Assembly: GCA_945906105.1 (NCBI GenBank)
Contig: CAMDQO010000015.1
Span: 1-63,340 of the forward strand
Length of the DNA: 63,340 nt
Direction: 5' to 3'
Source of the DNA: Novosphingobium sp. Chol11
Lineage (GTDB): Bacteria > Pseudomonadota > Alphaproteobacteria > Sphingomonadales > Sphingomonadaceae
Position numbers and translations under genes: made by a program. How positions within the stretch are numbered: the stretch's first letter is position 1; each line of letters starts with the position of its first letter. The notes beneath the pieces were generated by a model. The model was not told the origin of the DNA, ran no database searches, and saw nothing but the letters and a program-made list of their open reading frames with translations. Shown piece after piece: positions 16,673 through 25,526 of the stretch.

Positions 16673-18607
16673 ATGGATAAACCGGCCAGTAATCGCGAAC
16701 TGACACTGCGCGGCATCGTCCTCGGTGCTATTCTCACGGTGATTTTCACCGCCGCCAATGTCTATGCCGGCCTCAAGGTTGGCCTGACTTTCGCCACCTC
16801 AATCCCGGCCGCGGTCATTTCGATGGCAGTGTTGCGCTCGTTCAAAGGCGCGACGATCCAGGAAAACAACATCGTCCAGACCATCGCCAGCGCGGCGGGG
16901 ACGCTGTCGGCGATTGTCTTTGTCCTCCCCGGCTTGCTGATGATCGGCTGGTGGACAGGCTTTCCTTATTGGCAAACCGTTGCCGCCATCGGTATCGGCG
17001 GCATTCTGGGGGTGATGTATTCGGTCCCGCTGCGCCGCGCGTTGGTGACAGGGTCAGACCTGCCTTATCCCGAAGGCGTCGCCGCGGCCGAAGTGCTGAA
17101 AGTCGGCGCGGGCATTGGCGGGGTTGAGGAGAACAAGCGCGGGCTGCGGGCCGTGGTTTTTGGCAGTGTTGCCGGGGCGCTCTATCCCTTGATCGCCAAG
17201 ATGAAGCTGGTGTCCGAATCGGCCTCCGTCACTTTCAAGCTGGGCGGCGGGGCGACAACGCTTTCGGGCGGGCTGTCGATGATGCTGGTCGGCGTTGGGC
17301 ATCTGATCGGACTGATGGTCGGGCTGGCCATGCTGACCGGTGTGGTGATCAGTTTCCTGATCATCCTGCCGCAACTGACCGCCAGCGGGCCGCCTGTGGG
17401 CACTGAACTTGCCGACTATGTGAACACGATCTTTCGTCAGAAAGTGCGCTTCATCGGCGCAGGCACTATCGGCGTTGCCGCGATCTGGACGCTGCTGCGG
17501 GTGATCGGCCCGATTGTGCGCGGCATTGCCGATGCGCTGAAAGCCAACCGTCTGCGCAAGGCTGAGGGCGGTTTTGCCTCGCTGCCAGTCGGCGAACGCG
17601 ATTTGCCCATTGGCATAGTCGGCGGGACCATCCTGCTCTCGGTCATTCCCATCGGCATCCTGCTATCGCAGTTCACTGCGGGCGGGGACACCGCGACAAT
17701 GCTTGTGGCGATCGTCTATATCCTGATCGCGGGTGTGATCATCGCCTCGGTCACTGGCTATATGGCGGGGCTTATCGGTGCGTCGAACAGCCCGGTTTCG
17801 GGCGTCGGCATCCTTTCGGTGCTGGGCATCGCGCTCGTGCTTGTCGCCATGCACGGACGCGGCGGCGATGCGGGTGAAACCAAGGCGCTGGTGGCCTTCG
17901 CCATCTTTGTCACTGGCATCATTTTCGGCGTGGCAACTATCGCCAATGACAATTTGCAGGATCTGAAAACCGGGCAACTGGTCGGCGCGACGCCGTGGAA
18001 GCAGCAAATTGCCTTGATCATGGGTGTGTGCTTCGGCGCTTTGGTGATCCCGCCAGTGCTCGACGTGCTCAACGCCAGCCCGGGTTTTGTCGGTGTGCCG
18101 GGGGCAGGCAAGGATGCGCTGGCCGCCCCGCAAGCGAGCCTGATCGCCGCGATTGCGCAAGGTGTGCTCGATGGCAAGCTGAACTGGAATCTGGTCGGGC
18201 TGGGCGCGCTGATCGGTGTGGGTGCCATTGCTATTGATGAACTGCTCAAAAAGACGGGCAAGGCTTCACTGCCGCCGCTCGCCGTAGGGCTGGGGATGTA
18301 TCTACCGATGGATGTCACCGCACTGGTGATTGTCGGCGCGGTTCTGGGGCATGTCTATAACAAGTGGGCGAAGCGCCAGAAAGACCCGGAAGTGGCCGAA
18401 CGCATGGGTGTGCTGGTCGCCACTGGGCTGATTGTTGGTGACAGCCTGTTCAGCGTCGCCTTCGCACTTGCCGCAGTGGCGAGTGACCGTGATGATTTCC
18501 TTGCCGTGACAGCGGGGCACAATTGGCAAATGCCTCTGGGCGTGGCGGTGTTCGCCGTGATCGTCGCCTTCAGCTATGCCCGGATGCGGAAGGCCACGAC
18601 GGGCTGA
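16673..18607 (+). CDS. oligopeptide transporter, OPT family
   Basis: A 644-residue integral membrane protein with about 14 to 16 hydrophobic helices, opening with RELTLRGIVLGAILTVIFTAANVYAGLKVG-like family sequence and containing SDLPYPEGVAAAEVLK, a hallmark of OPT/YSL transporters. These carry small peptides or metal chelates into the cell, probably driven by protons; the substrate is not predictable. ATG 16673 has GAAGG upstream; ATG 16658 five codons earlier is an alternative. A soluble loop around residues 285-310 is charged. No partner genes are adjacent. Confidence 0.9.
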   Translation: MDKPASNRELTLRGIVLGAILTVIFTAANVYAGLKVGLTFATSIPAAVISMAVLRSFKGATIQENNIVQTIASAAGTLSAIVFVLPGLLMIGWWTGFPYWQTVAAIGIGGILGVMYSVPLRRALVTGSDLPYPEGVAAAEVLKVGAGIGGVEENKRGLRAVVFGSVAGALYPLIAKMKLVSESASVTFKLGGGATTLSGGLSMMLVGVGHLIGLMVGLAMLTGVVISFLIILPQLTASGPPVGTELADYVNTIFRQKVRFIGAGTIGVAAIWTLLRVIGPIVRGIADALKANRLRKAEGGFASLPVGERDLPIGIVGGTILLSVIPIGILLSQFTAGGDTATMLVAIVYILIAGVIIASVTGYMAGLIGASNSPVSGVGILSVLGIALVLVAMHGRGGDAGETKALVAFAIFVTGIIFGVATIANDNLQDLKTGQLVGATPWKQQIALIMGVCFGALVIPPVLDVLNASPGFVGVPGAGKDALAAPQASLIAAIAQGVLDGKLNWNLVGLGALIGVGAIAIDELLKKTGKASLPPLAVGLGMYLPMDVTALVIVGAVLGHVYNKWAKRQKDPEVAERMGVLVATGLIVGDSLFSVAFALAAVASDRDDFLAVTAGHNWQMPLGVAVFAVIVAFSYARMRKATTG

Positions 18608-18629
18608 TAAGCGCCTGATTGACCCATTA

Positions 18630-18992
18630 TCAGCGATTGTTGTTCCGCACCTGCCGGATGCAGCGCAGCGGGCTGTCGCTGCCACCCGCATCAAGCTTGC
18701 GCAGAAACCCGCCATAGACGCGGCGATAGTGCGTGCCGCGCTGCGGTCCGGAGGTCATCACCACCTGATCGCCGGTAAGCAGATAGGCGCCCGATCCGGC
18801 CGCAGTGTTGTAACTTGAAGCGTTGGCGATGGTGAAATCGGCTTCTGGCGCGCGGATACCAACGGGACCGGTGGCATCACCCGGCAGTTCGCAGACATAG
18901 CCACCCAGCGGCAAGGTATCGAGCTCTCCGCCGGTTGCAGCCAGTGCAGGGCTCGCAATCAGGGCGGCAATGATGGCGATCTGGCGTTTCAT
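18630..18992 (-). CDS. small exported protein of unknown function
   Basis: A 120-residue protein with a signal peptide (MKRQIAIIAALIASPALAA, cleavage after ALA) followed by a beta-rich domain with one cysteine pair (Cys 34 and Cys 111) that is likely to be oxidised in the periplasm. The sequence VCELPGDATGPVGI and YNTAAGSGAYLLTGDQVVMTSGP resembles uncharacterised sphingomonad exported proteins. The ATG at 18992 gives the signal peptide; the longer frame to 19571 is antisense to efp. It is divergent from efp. Confidence 0.72.
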   Translation of the reverse strand: MKRQIAIIAALIASPALAATGGELDTLPLGGYVCELPGDATGPVGIRAPEADFTIANASSYNTAAGSGAYLLTGDQVVMTSGPQRGTHYRRVYGGFLRKLDAGGSDSPLRCIRQVRNNNR

Positions 18993-19085
18993 AGTCCGCT
19001 CCGTTGCAAGCGCTTGGCTTAGCACGCGATGAACGAGGGAGCCAGAACCAGCGCACCACCGCCAGATAGTTCTGCCAAGCGGCCA

Positions 19086-19129
19086 CTTGCCGACAGCCCG
19101 CTTGCCGACAGCCCGCTTGCTCACAGCAC
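19086..19129. repeat. 15-bp direct repeats upstream of efp
   Basis: The unit CTTGCCGACAGCCCG occurs twice in tandem (19086-19100, 19101-19115), followed by a degenerate third copy starting CTTGCTCACAGC. It sits in the roughly 200-base divergent promoter region between the exported protein gene and efp. Confidence 0.8.
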
Positions 19130-19193
19130 AAGCACAGGCTAAGGGCGCGCGTTCACCGGGGTTACCCGGTTCTTTCTCAACTTGAGGCATCCC

Positions 19194-19760
19194 ATGGCGA
19201 AGATCAGCGGCGTAGATATCCGTCCCGGCAATATTCTGGAATATGAAAAGGGCATCTGGAAGGTCGCCAAGACCCAGCATACCCAGCCCGGCAAGGGCGG
19301 TGCCTTCATGCAGGTTGAGATGAAGAACCTCATCGATGGCCGCAAGACCAATGTCCGTTTTCGCAGCCAGGATACAATCGAGCGCGTCCGCCTTGATACC
19401 AAGGATTTCCAGTTCCTCTATGCCGAGGGCGATGATCTGGTGTTCATGGATGTCGAGAATTACGACCAGATCAACCTGTCCAAGGATCTGCTGGGCGATG
19501 CCGCTGCCTTCCTGCAAGATGGCATGACCGTGCTGCTCGAAATGTATGACGACCGGCCGATTTCGGTGCAACTGCCCGAACAGGTCGAAGCCACGATTGT
19601 CGAAGCTGACGCCGTGGTAAAGGGCCAGACCGCATCATCCAGCTTCAAGCCTGCGATCCTCGATAACGGCGTGCGCGTTATGGTGCCGCCGCATATCGGC
19701 AGTGGCACCCGTATCATCGTCGATGTTTACGAGCGCACATATGTCGGCAAGGTGAACTGA
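19194..19760 (+). CDS. efp: elongation factor P
   Basis: EF-P rescues ribosomes stalled at consecutive prolines. The 188-residue protein has the usual three beta domains, with the tip lysine Lys 34 in TQPGKGGAF that is modified by EpmA-type enzymes in many bacteria, and the C-terminal signature [16 protein letters not shown]. The start at 19194 follows TTGAGG; an upstream in-frame start at 19182 lacks support. No epmA or epmB is nearby. The following phosphatase gene starts eight bases after the stop. Confidence 0.96.
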   Translation: MAKISGVDIRPGNILEYEKGIWKVAKTQHTQPGKGGAFMQVEMKNLIDGRKTNVRFRSQDTIERVRLDTKDFQFLYAEGDDLVFMDVENYDQINLSKDLLGDAAAFLQDGMTVLLEMYDDRPISVQLPEQVEATIVEADAVVKGQTASSSFKPAILDNGVRVMVPPHIGSGTRIIVDVYERTYVGKVN

Positions 19761-19767
19761 ACCGGCC

Positions 19768-20589
19768 ATGTCAGCAGTATCGGGTATGATCCGCGTGATG
19801 GAAAAGGCCGCCCGCAAGGCCGGCCAGCGCTTGCGCCGTGATTTTGGCGAGGTTGTCCACCTGCAGGTCAGCCGCAAGGGGCCATCGGATTTCGTCTCCA
19901 AGGCGGATATGGCAGCCGAGCGGACGATCTATGAGGAATTGCGCTTTGCGCGGCCTGATTGGGGCTTCCTGTTTGAGGAAGCGGGCGAGATTGATCCCAA
20001 TCCTGATTGCCCGCGCTGGATCGTCGATCCGCTCGATGGCACCACCAATTTCCTGCACGGTATCCCGCATTTCGCAGTATCGATTGCCGTGCAGGAGCCA
20101 AAACTTGATGGTAGCGGTTGGGGCGATGTCATCGCCGGGATTGTCTATCAGCCGATCACTGATGAGAGCTACTGGGCCGAAAAAAGCCGGGGCGCCTGGC
20201 TGCAGGATCGCCGCCTTCGGGTTTCGGCCCGACGCCATCTCGATGAATCCCTGTTTGCCACCGGCATTCCCTTTGCCAATCGCGGCAATGCCGATGAGTG
20301 GTCGAAAATCTACGGCGCACTGGCTCCGCAGGTAGCGGGCATTCGCCGCTTTGGTTCCGCGTCACTGGATCTCGCCTGGGTAGCAGCCGGGCGTTATGAA
20401 GGTTTCTGGGAGCGCGATCTCCAGCCTTGGGACACCGCCGCCGGTTGTTTGCTGGTGCGCGAAGCTGGCGGTTTCGTCACCGATTTCCGCGGCCGTTCAC
20501 AAGCCATCTGTGATAGCGAAGTGCTGGCCGGTAACGATGCCATGCATTCGCGCCTGCACAAGATCGTCACGCAGACGCTCAAAGGTTGA
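19768..20589 (+). CDS. suhB: inositol monophosphatase family protein
   Basis: A 273-residue metal-dependent phosphatase. Visible motifs are the metal-binding LFEEAGE (Glu about 69-70), WIVDPLDGTTNFLHGIPHF (about 87-105) and the C-terminal WDTAAGCLLVREAGG. Bacterial members act on myo-inositol phosphate and, as SuhB, on rRNA antitermination; which role applies here is not decided by sequence. It follows efp closely and is probably cotranscribed. The symbol rests on similarity to SuhB-type proteins, not on function. Confidence 0.88.
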   Translation: MSAVSGMIRVMEKAARKAGQRLRRDFGEVVHLQVSRKGPSDFVSKADMAAERTIYEELRFARPDWGFLFEEAGEIDPNPDCPRWIVDPLDGTTNFLHGIPHFAVSIAVQEPKLDGSGWGDVIAGIVYQPITDESYWAEKSRGAWLQDRRLRVSARRHLDESLFATGIPFANRGNADEWSKIYGALAPQVAGIRRFGSASLDLAWVAAGRYEGFWERDLQPWDTAAGCLLVREAGGFVTDFRGRSQAICDSEVLAGNDAMHSRLHKIVTQTLKG

Positions 20590-20594
20590 TACCA

Positions 20595-20622
20595 GCGCCG
20601 GGTCCGGCTAAGGCCCCGGCGC
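20595..20622 (+). other. perfect 8-bp GC-rich hairpin between suhB and tRNA-Leu
   Basis: GCGCCGGG and CCCGGCGC form a perfect stem beginning six bases after the stop. No U-tract follows, so it may protect the 3' end or pause transcription rather than act as a full terminator. Confidence 0.5.
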
Positions 20623-20629
20623 AATCCGT

Positions 20630-20713
20630 GCCCCTGTGGCGGAATGGTAGACGCGAACGACTCAAAATCGTTTGTTGAGAGACGTGCCCGTTCGAGTCGG
20701 GCCAGGGGCACCA
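20630..20713 (+). tRNA. tRNA-Leu (anticodon CAA)
   Basis: An 84-nt tRNA with acceptor GCCCCTG/CAGGGGC, anticodon stem AACGA/TCGTT and loop CTCAAAA (anticodon CAA), a long variable arm as in class II tRNAs, T loop TTCGAGT, discriminator A and encoded CCA. It reads TTG codons. Confidence 0.96.
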
Positions 20714-20774
20714 TCCACCTTCATCGTATCATTATTTGATTGCTGCGGCGGGCAGGGCAGCTAACCTTGCCTGC

Positions 20775-22094
20775 ATGAAGAAACTTGCCCTCCTGATTGC
20801 CAGCAGTGCCATTCTGGCCTCTTCCCCCACATATGCCGAAACCATCGGTGGCAGGGTTCAGGCTGATATGCCCGGACTGATGGAGATATACCGCGATCTC
20901 CACGCCAATCCGGAACTTAGCTTTCAGGAAGTGCGATCAGCAGCGATCATGGCCAAAGCTGCGCGTGATGTGGGTTTTGAAGTGACGGAAAAGGTCGGAA
21001 AAACTGGCGTGGTCGCCGTTTTGCGCAATGGGCCGGGGCCAGTGGTGCTGGTGCGGGCGGACATGGACGGGCTACCGGTGATCGAGCAAACCGGACTTCC
21101 TTTTGCCTCGAAGCTGCGAGGAACCTCTACCGCAGGCGTCGAATCAGGCATCATGCACGCCTGCGGCCATGATACCCATATGACGGCGTGGATAGAGGTT
21201 GCCCGCCTGATGGCCGCGCGCAAGCAGGAGTGGTCAGGCACTCTGGTGATGATTGCGCAACCCGCAGAGGAGCTGGGCTTTGGCGCGCGGGCCATGTTGG
21301 AAGACGGCCTCTACACGCGCTTCCCCAAACCGGCTTATACGTTGGCATTCCATGATACTGCGGAACTGCCATCAGGCGTCATTGGCGCGACCCCCGGCTA
21401 TGCGCTGGCGAATGTTGATAGCGTTGATATCAATTTCAAGGGTATCGGCGGGCATGGTTCTCAACCGCACAAGACCAAAGATCCCATCGTGCTCGCCGCT
21501 GCCTTCGTCACCCGTGTGCAGACATTGGTCAGCCGCGAAAACGATCCGCAAGACCCCGCCGTGGTGACTGTTGGCGCGCTCCATGCCGGGGCCAAGCACA
21601 ACATCATTTCAGATAAAGCCGAATTGCAGCTCACCGTGCGCAGCTACAGCGACGAAACGCGGGCACGGCTGCTGGTCGGAATACGCCGTATGGCGGCGGG
21701 TGAGGCCATGGTCGCCGGCTTGCCCGCCGAACTGATGCCGGAAATCAAGGTGCGCGATCCTTATACGCGCTCGACCTATAATTCCCCTGAGTTCACCCAG
21801 CAGATGCTGGCCAAGCTTCGTGGCCACTTCGGGGAGACGAGGGTGCAAACCATGCAGCCTTCGATGGGGGGAGAGGACTTTGGCGAATTCGGGCGGGCTG
21901 ACCGAGTGGGTATCAAATCGCTGATATTCTGGGTTGGTGGATCTTCGGCAGATGCGATTGCCAAGGCCAAACTTGAAGGCAGCAGCGTTCCCGGCATTCA
22001 CAGCCCGTTCTTCGCCCCTGAGGCAGCCAAGGTAATCGCCACCGCCGCCGAGGCTCTGACATTCAGCGCGATGAGCCTGATGCCTAAACGATAG
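20775..22094 (+). CDS. exported M20-family amidohydrolase/peptidase
   Basis: From ATG 20775 the product has 439 residues with a signal peptide (MKKLALLIASSAILASSPTYA), so it acts in the periplasm. Metal-binding motifs of the M20D/amidohydrolase group are seen: VRADMDGLPV, MHACGHDTHM (Cys/His pair) and IAQPAEELGFGA; the dimerisation domain follows (GIGGHGSQPHKTKDP) and GGEDFGEFG closes the site. Relatives hydrolyse N-acyl amino acids, hippurate or IAA conjugates; the substrate is unknown. The in-frame start at 20736 would lengthen the signal unnaturally. Confidence 0.87.
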   Translation: MKKLALLIASSAILASSPTYAETIGGRVQADMPGLMEIYRDLHANPELSFQEVRSAAIMAKAARDVGFEVTEKVGKTGVVAVLRNGPGPVVLVRADMDGLPVIEQTGLPFASKLRGTSTAGVESGIMHACGHDTHMTAWIEVARLMAARKQEWSGTLVMIAQPAEELGFGARAMLEDGLYTRFPKPAYTLAFHDTAELPSGVIGATPGYALANVDSVDINFKGIGGHGSQPHKTKDPIVLAAAFVTRVQTLVSRENDPQDPAVVTVGALHAGAKHNIISDKAELQLTVRSYSDETRARLLVGIRRMAAGEAMVAGLPAELMPEIKVRDPYTRSTYNSPEFTQQMLAKLRGHFGETRVQTMQPSMGGEDFGEFGRADRVGIKSLIFWVGGSSADAIAKAKLEGSSVPGIHSPFFAPEAAKVIATAAEALTFSAMSLMPKR

Positions 22095-22103
22095 CAATCA
22101 CTT

Positions 22104-22120
22104 TTGCGAATTATTCGCAA
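22104..22120. promoter_or_regulatory. Fur-like operator upstream of rubrerythrin
   Basis: TTGCGAA-TTA-TTCGCAA is a perfect 7-bp inverted repeat with a three-base centre, resembling Fur-type boxes of alphaproteobacteria (TGCGAATNATTCGCA form, from memory). It lies about 110 bases before the rubrerythrin start, suggesting iron- or peroxide-linked control. Confidence 0.5.
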
Positions 22121-22231
22121 GTATTTGATCGCTTTTATCGATTACCGCTTGGGGAAAATTCCTTTTCCCTTTCCCCGGATTGCGGCGCTACCTGACACAC
22201 ACCGATTCAACCCACTCGAGAGGAGCACATC

Positions 22232-22651
22232 ATGGGACTCGCAGGATCACAAACCGAAGCCAATCTGAAGGCCGCCTTCGCTGGCGAAAGCCAGGCTAAC
22301 CGCCGCTATCTCTATTTCGCACAGAAGGCGGACATCGAAGGCCATAATGATGTCGCCGCCGTGTTCCGCTCGACCGCAGAGGGCGAAACCGGCCACGCAC
22401 ATGGCCACCTCGAATATCTTGAAGAAACTGGCGATCCAGCCACCGGCCTGCCGATTGGCGGCACGGCAGACAACCTCAAGGCCTCAATCGCGGGCGAAAC
22501 CCATGAGTACACCGATATGTACCCGGGCATGGCCAAGACCGCACGTGACGAAGGTTTTGACGAGATTGCTGACTGGTTCGAAACTCTCGCCAAGGCTGAA
22601 AAAAGCCATGCTGGCAAGTTTCAGAAGACGCTGGACACACTCGACGCCTAA
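22232..22651 (+). CDS. rubrerythrin-family ferritin-like diiron protein
   Basis: The 139-residue protein is a four-helix diiron domain with ligands in [16 protein letters not shown] (Glu about 19), [15 protein letters not shown] (Glu 51, His 54), [12 protein letters not shown] and AEKSHAGKF. It lacks the C-terminal rubredoxin domain of classical rubrerythrin (no CxxC), so electrons must come from another protein. Members reduce peroxide with an Fe-O-Fe centre. GAGAGGAG precedes the ATG. The next two genes (Fe-S protein and DUF3501) form a recurrent set with this type of rubrerythrin. Confidence 0.92.
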   Translation: MGLAGSQTEANLKAAFAGESQANRRYLYFAQKADIEGHNDVAAVFRSTAEGETGHAHGHLEYLEETGDPATGLPIGGTADNLKASIAGETHEYTDMYPGMAKTARDEGFDEIADWFETLAKAEKSHAGKFQKTLDTLDA

Positions 22652-22686
22652 GCATTCCTCCGGCTTCTCGGCATTACGAGGAGCCT

Positions 22687-22736
22687 GAGCGACGTAGCAA
22701 TCCAGAGTCGCGCAAGCGGCTTTGGATTGCTTCGCT
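22687..22736. repeat. intergenic inverted repeat (GTAGCAATCCA type)
   Basis: AGCGACGTAGCAATCCA is answered by TGGATTGCTTCGCT with a short GC-rich centre. This is a REP-like hairpin within the gap between the rubrerythrin and Fe-S protein genes; it could set different transcript levels for the two. Confidence 0.75.
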
Positions 22737-22770
22737 TCACACGCAAAGACCTACGCAGGGAGTCTATCGC

Positions 22771-24096
22771 ATGGAAGGAAGCCTTGGCGCACCGACACGG
22801 CACGATATTCCGTGGCAGGACGAAGCCTGGTACGATGAAGTAGCACTCGATGCCGAGTTGCGCCGTGTGTTCGATATCTGCCACGGTTGCCGCCGCTGCT
22901 TCAATCTGTGTGACAGTTTCCCGATCCTGTTCGATGCTGTCGATGAAAGCCCGACCGAGGAGGTTGCAGACCTCTCTGTCCAGCAGCTCACCAGCGTCGT
23001 CGACGCCTGCACGCTCTGCGATATGTGTTTCATGACGAAGTGCCCCTATGTGCCGCCGCACAGCTTTGATCTCGATTTCCCGCACCTGATGCTGCGCCAC
23101 CGCGCTGTGGAGCATCGCAAGGGCAGCACTCCGCTGGTTGATCGCGAGCTGGCCAAGATGGACCGTAACGGCAAGCTGGGTTCGGTGATGGCAGGTGCTG
23201 CCAACTGGGCAACCAAAGAGGGCAACGGCCTGACCCGTCCGGTGATGGAAATCGCGCTTGGCATTGATGCCCGCGCGCACGTGCCATCCTTCATGGATAC
23301 ACCGCTGATCAATCAAGCAGTGGCTATCATTCCACCGCCTAATCCCGATGGTCCGGGCTTTGGCAAAAAGGTGGCGATATATGCTGGCTGCCATGGCAAT
23401 TTCAATGATGGCACGCCGGGGCTGGCACTGATCAAAGTGCTGACCCACAATGGCGTCAAAGTTCGGATCGAATACCCCGAATGCTGCGCCATGCCCAAGT
23501 TCGAGAATGGCGATCTGTCGGGCGTTTCCAGCGCGGCACAAAATATCTCGGCCCATTTTGCGCCGCTGGTTGAACAGGGCTGGGATATTGTCCCGCTCAC
23601 CACCAGCTGCGCGCTGATGCTCAAGTTCGAATGGCCGCTGATTGAACCGGGCAATACGGCAGTGCAGGTGCTGGCCAAGCACACCTTTGATGTGTCCGAA
23701 TATGTTGTTGCCTTGGCCAAGGAAAAAGGCCTCGCACCGGTCCCCGAAACGCCCACCAGCATTGCCGTCCACTTCGCTTGTCACGCCCGCGCGCAGAACA
23801 TGGGGGCAAAGGCGATGGAGATGCTCAAGCTGATCCCCGGCGCCACACCGCAACTGACAGAGCGTTGTTCAGGCCATGGCGGCAAATGGGGGCTGTTTAA
23901 GAAGAACTTTGATCGCGCCGTGAAGGTCGGCAAGCCCGCTGCGCGCAATCTGGTGAAGAATGATCCTGATGTGATTGTCAGCGAATGTCCGCTCGCCGGA
24001 CCGCACCTGAAACAGGTAATTGCGGCCAATGGCAGCACCCCGCCGGAACGGATCGGTCACCCGATCGAAGTTCTCGCCAAAGCATATGGATTGTAA
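22771..24096 (+). CDS. heterodisulfide-reductase-like (Fe-S)-binding protein
   Basis: A 441-residue cytosolic protein of the GlpC/HdrD type. Two N-terminal cysteine motifs can hold [4Fe-4S] clusters: CHGCRRCFNLC (Cys 37, 40, 43, 47) and CTLCDMCFMTKCP (Cys 80, 83, 86, 91). The C-terminal half has cysteine-rich domain elements: YAGCHGN, YPECCAMPKF, FACHARAQNMG, TERCSGHGGKW and ECPLAGPH. The cluster content suits an electron carrier; its position between a rubredoxin-less rubrerythrin and DUF3501 suggests it feeds the diiron centre, which is inference. It is not a standard glycerol-3-phosphate dehydrogenase subunit because glpA/glpB are absent. Confidence 0.85.
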   Translation: MEGSLGAPTRHDIPWQDEAWYDEVALDAELRRVFDICHGCRRCFNLCDSFPILFDAVDESPTEEVADLSVQQLTSVVDACTLCDMCFMTKCPYVPPHSFDLDFPHLMLRHRAVEHRKGSTPLVDRELAKMDRNGKLGSVMAGAANWATKEGNGLTRPVMEIALGIDARAHVPSFMDTPLINQAVAIIPPPNPDGPGFGKKVAIYAGCHGNFNDGTPGLALIKVLTHNGVKVRIEYPECCAMPKFENGDLSGVSSAAQNISAHFAPLVEQGWDIVPLTTSCALMLKFEWPLIEPGNTAVQVLAKHTFDVSEYVVALAKEKGLAPVPETPTSIAVHFACHARAQNMGAKAMEMLKLIPGATPQLTERCSGHGGKWGLFKKNFDRAVKVGKPAARNLVKNDPDVIVSECPLAGPHLKQVIAANGSTPPERIGHPIEVLAKAYGL

Positions 24097-24101
24097 ATAT
24101 C

Positions 24102-24698
24102 ATGCCCCGCGACAAGCGCCATATCACCGCCGATGATATCATTCCGATGGAGCAGTATGATCTCATCCGCGCTGACAAGAAGCAGGAAGCGATCCTGCGC
24201 AAGAAGCTGACACGCGTTGCTGTTGGGCCGAATGCCACTGCCATTTTCGAGACTTGGGACTCAATGTGGCTGCAGATCCAGGAGATGTTGCGGATAGAAA
24301 AAGGCGGGGCAGCGCAACTTCCCGATGAACTTGCCGCATATGATCCGATGGTGCCTAAAGGCAGTGAGCTGACTGCGACGATCCTGTTTGAGGTGGCCGA
24401 TCCCATCCGCCGCGACATCTTCCTGCGCTCGATTGGCGGGGTTGAGGATCACATTTCCATTCAAGTCGGCGGCGAGGTGCTCCGTGCGCGTCCGGAAGGT
24501 GATGTTGAACGCACCCGCGAAAGCGATGGCAAGGCCAGCGCGGTCCACTTCTTCCATTTCGATTTCACGCCCTCTGCTGTCGCCGCCTGGCGAAGTGGCG
24601 ATGGGACGGCGATGCTGGTGATGGATCATCCCAGCTATGGCCATGCGGCATTAATCAGTGCTGACACTCGGAGCTATCTCGCGCAGGAGTGTTTTTAA
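24102..24698 (+). CDS. DUF3501 family protein
   Basis: The 198-residue protein matches DUF3501: RHITADDIIPMEQYDLIRADKKQEAIL at the N-terminus, then GPNATAIFETWDSMWLQIQEML and a beta-rich C-terminal half ending RSYLAQECF. No catalytic motif is obvious. It starts six bases after the Fe-S gene and is almost surely cotranscribed and coordinated with it and rubrerythrin. Function unknown. Confidence 0.85.
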   Translation: MPRDKRHITADDIIPMEQYDLIRADKKQEAILRKKLTRVAVGPNATAIFETWDSMWLQIQEMLRIEKGGAAQLPDELAAYDPMVPKGSELTATILFEVADPIRRDIFLRSIGGVEDHISIQVGGEVLRARPEGDVERTRESDGKASAVHFFHFDFTPSAVAAWRSGDGTAMLVMDHPSYGHAALISADTRSYLAQECF

Positions 24699-24714
24699 GC
24701 GGCGCTGATTGCAA

Positions 24715-25251
24715 TCAATTGGCTGGCGTGGGGGAACCGGCCCGCGCGAATCCGGCAGCCTCAAGGGCATCTCGCTGCGCTTTGTCCGGTTTCTTGTCTT
24801 TCGGATTGGGTTTTCTGATGATGACGCCAGTGCGGACTACGGTCTTGTTATTCCCCGCAGACATGGGCTGGTTGATGACGCCAAGGTCATAATTCTGAGC
24901 ACCGAAATACTGCCCGCCCATATCTGCCCGCGCAACGCCAATGCCTGAACCTTGAGATTCGGTTGCACCGGCATTGGCCAGTTCTGAGGTCTCTGAGCCG
25001 AAACCACCGCCACCTGATCGCTTGACCCGTCCGGCAGAATCGACGCCACCCATTTTGCGACTGCCGAATTTCACTGCGTCAGCTTGTTGTAACTCAGCTC
25101 GCTGATTCTGCGACTTGATCTCGGCGCTGATCGCCTCACGGCTTTCGCCATCGGCAAATATGGCGATGCTCAGCGTCAACAGCACCGTGACCACTGCGAA
25201 GTGGCGGTACATTCTGGGTGGCACTTTGATCAGGCTGTCAACGCGGCTCAT
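24715..25251 (-). CDS. membrane-anchored or exported protein, unknown function
   Basis: I do not recognise this 178-residue protein. It has one N-terminal hydrophobic segment (MYRHFAVVTVLLTLSIAIFA, residues 14-33), which may be a signal anchor, then a low-complexity region with a glycine cluster (KRSGGGGFGSE) and a basic C-terminal segment (RKPNPKDKKPDKAQRDA). No cysteines. ATG at 25251 is used; ATG at 25212 would put the hydrophobic segment at the very N-terminus. It is convergent with the DUF3501 gene. Confidence 0.6.
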   Translation of the reverse strand: MSRVDSLIKVPPRMYRHFAVVTVLLTLSIAIFADGESREAISAEIKSQNQRAELQQADAVKFGSRKMGGVDSAGRVKRSGGGGFGSETSELANAGATESQGSGIGVARADMGGQYFGAQNYDLGVINQPMSAGNNKTVVRTGVIIRKPNPKDKKPDKAQRDALEAAGFARAGSPTPAN

Positions 25252-25435
25252 GGCAAAGGTCTATAGTCTGCTCCGAGTTAACCATCACAGAGGCACTATG
25301 GTTAAGGCCGGGTTGATGCAACGCTTGCGCATCAAGGCTGAACAGTGCGCTGAATTGGCATTTTTCTGTAAGCAATACCGACATAGCCGATATGCACCGG
25401 GACAGGATCGGCAGAATCCAGCCCTTTTGCCACAA

Positions 25436-25461
25436 TGACAAATCTGTCAGATTTACCGACA
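25436..25461. promoter_or_regulatory. palindromic TGACA-AATC-TGTCA site upstream of epsB-like gene
   Basis: TGACAAATCTGTCA is a dyad, and its right half also pairs with GACA twelve bases on (TGTCA-N8-GACA). It lies about 70-90 bases before the sugar transferase gene in the space shared with the divergent gene. It may bind PrsR or another regulator; no sigma-54 -24/-12 pair with correct spacing was seen. Confidence 0.3.
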
Positions 25462-25526
25462 TTTCACACCTTGGGTTTAGCACAGTGGCAATTGTCCGAA
25501 ATTCCGGATGCAACTGCCGCAGGTCC

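Noticed and set aside
18630..19571. 313-codon minus frame extending the exported protein across efp
   Set aside because: The signal peptide begins at 18992; the extension is antisense to efp.
22648..23853. 401-codon minus frame inside the Fe-S protein gene
   Set aside because: Antisense shadow; the plus strand carries the cysteine motifs.
25350..25380. Possible sigma-54 promoter before the epsB-type gene
   Set aside because: GG and GC elements are 13 bases apart rather than the required 10.
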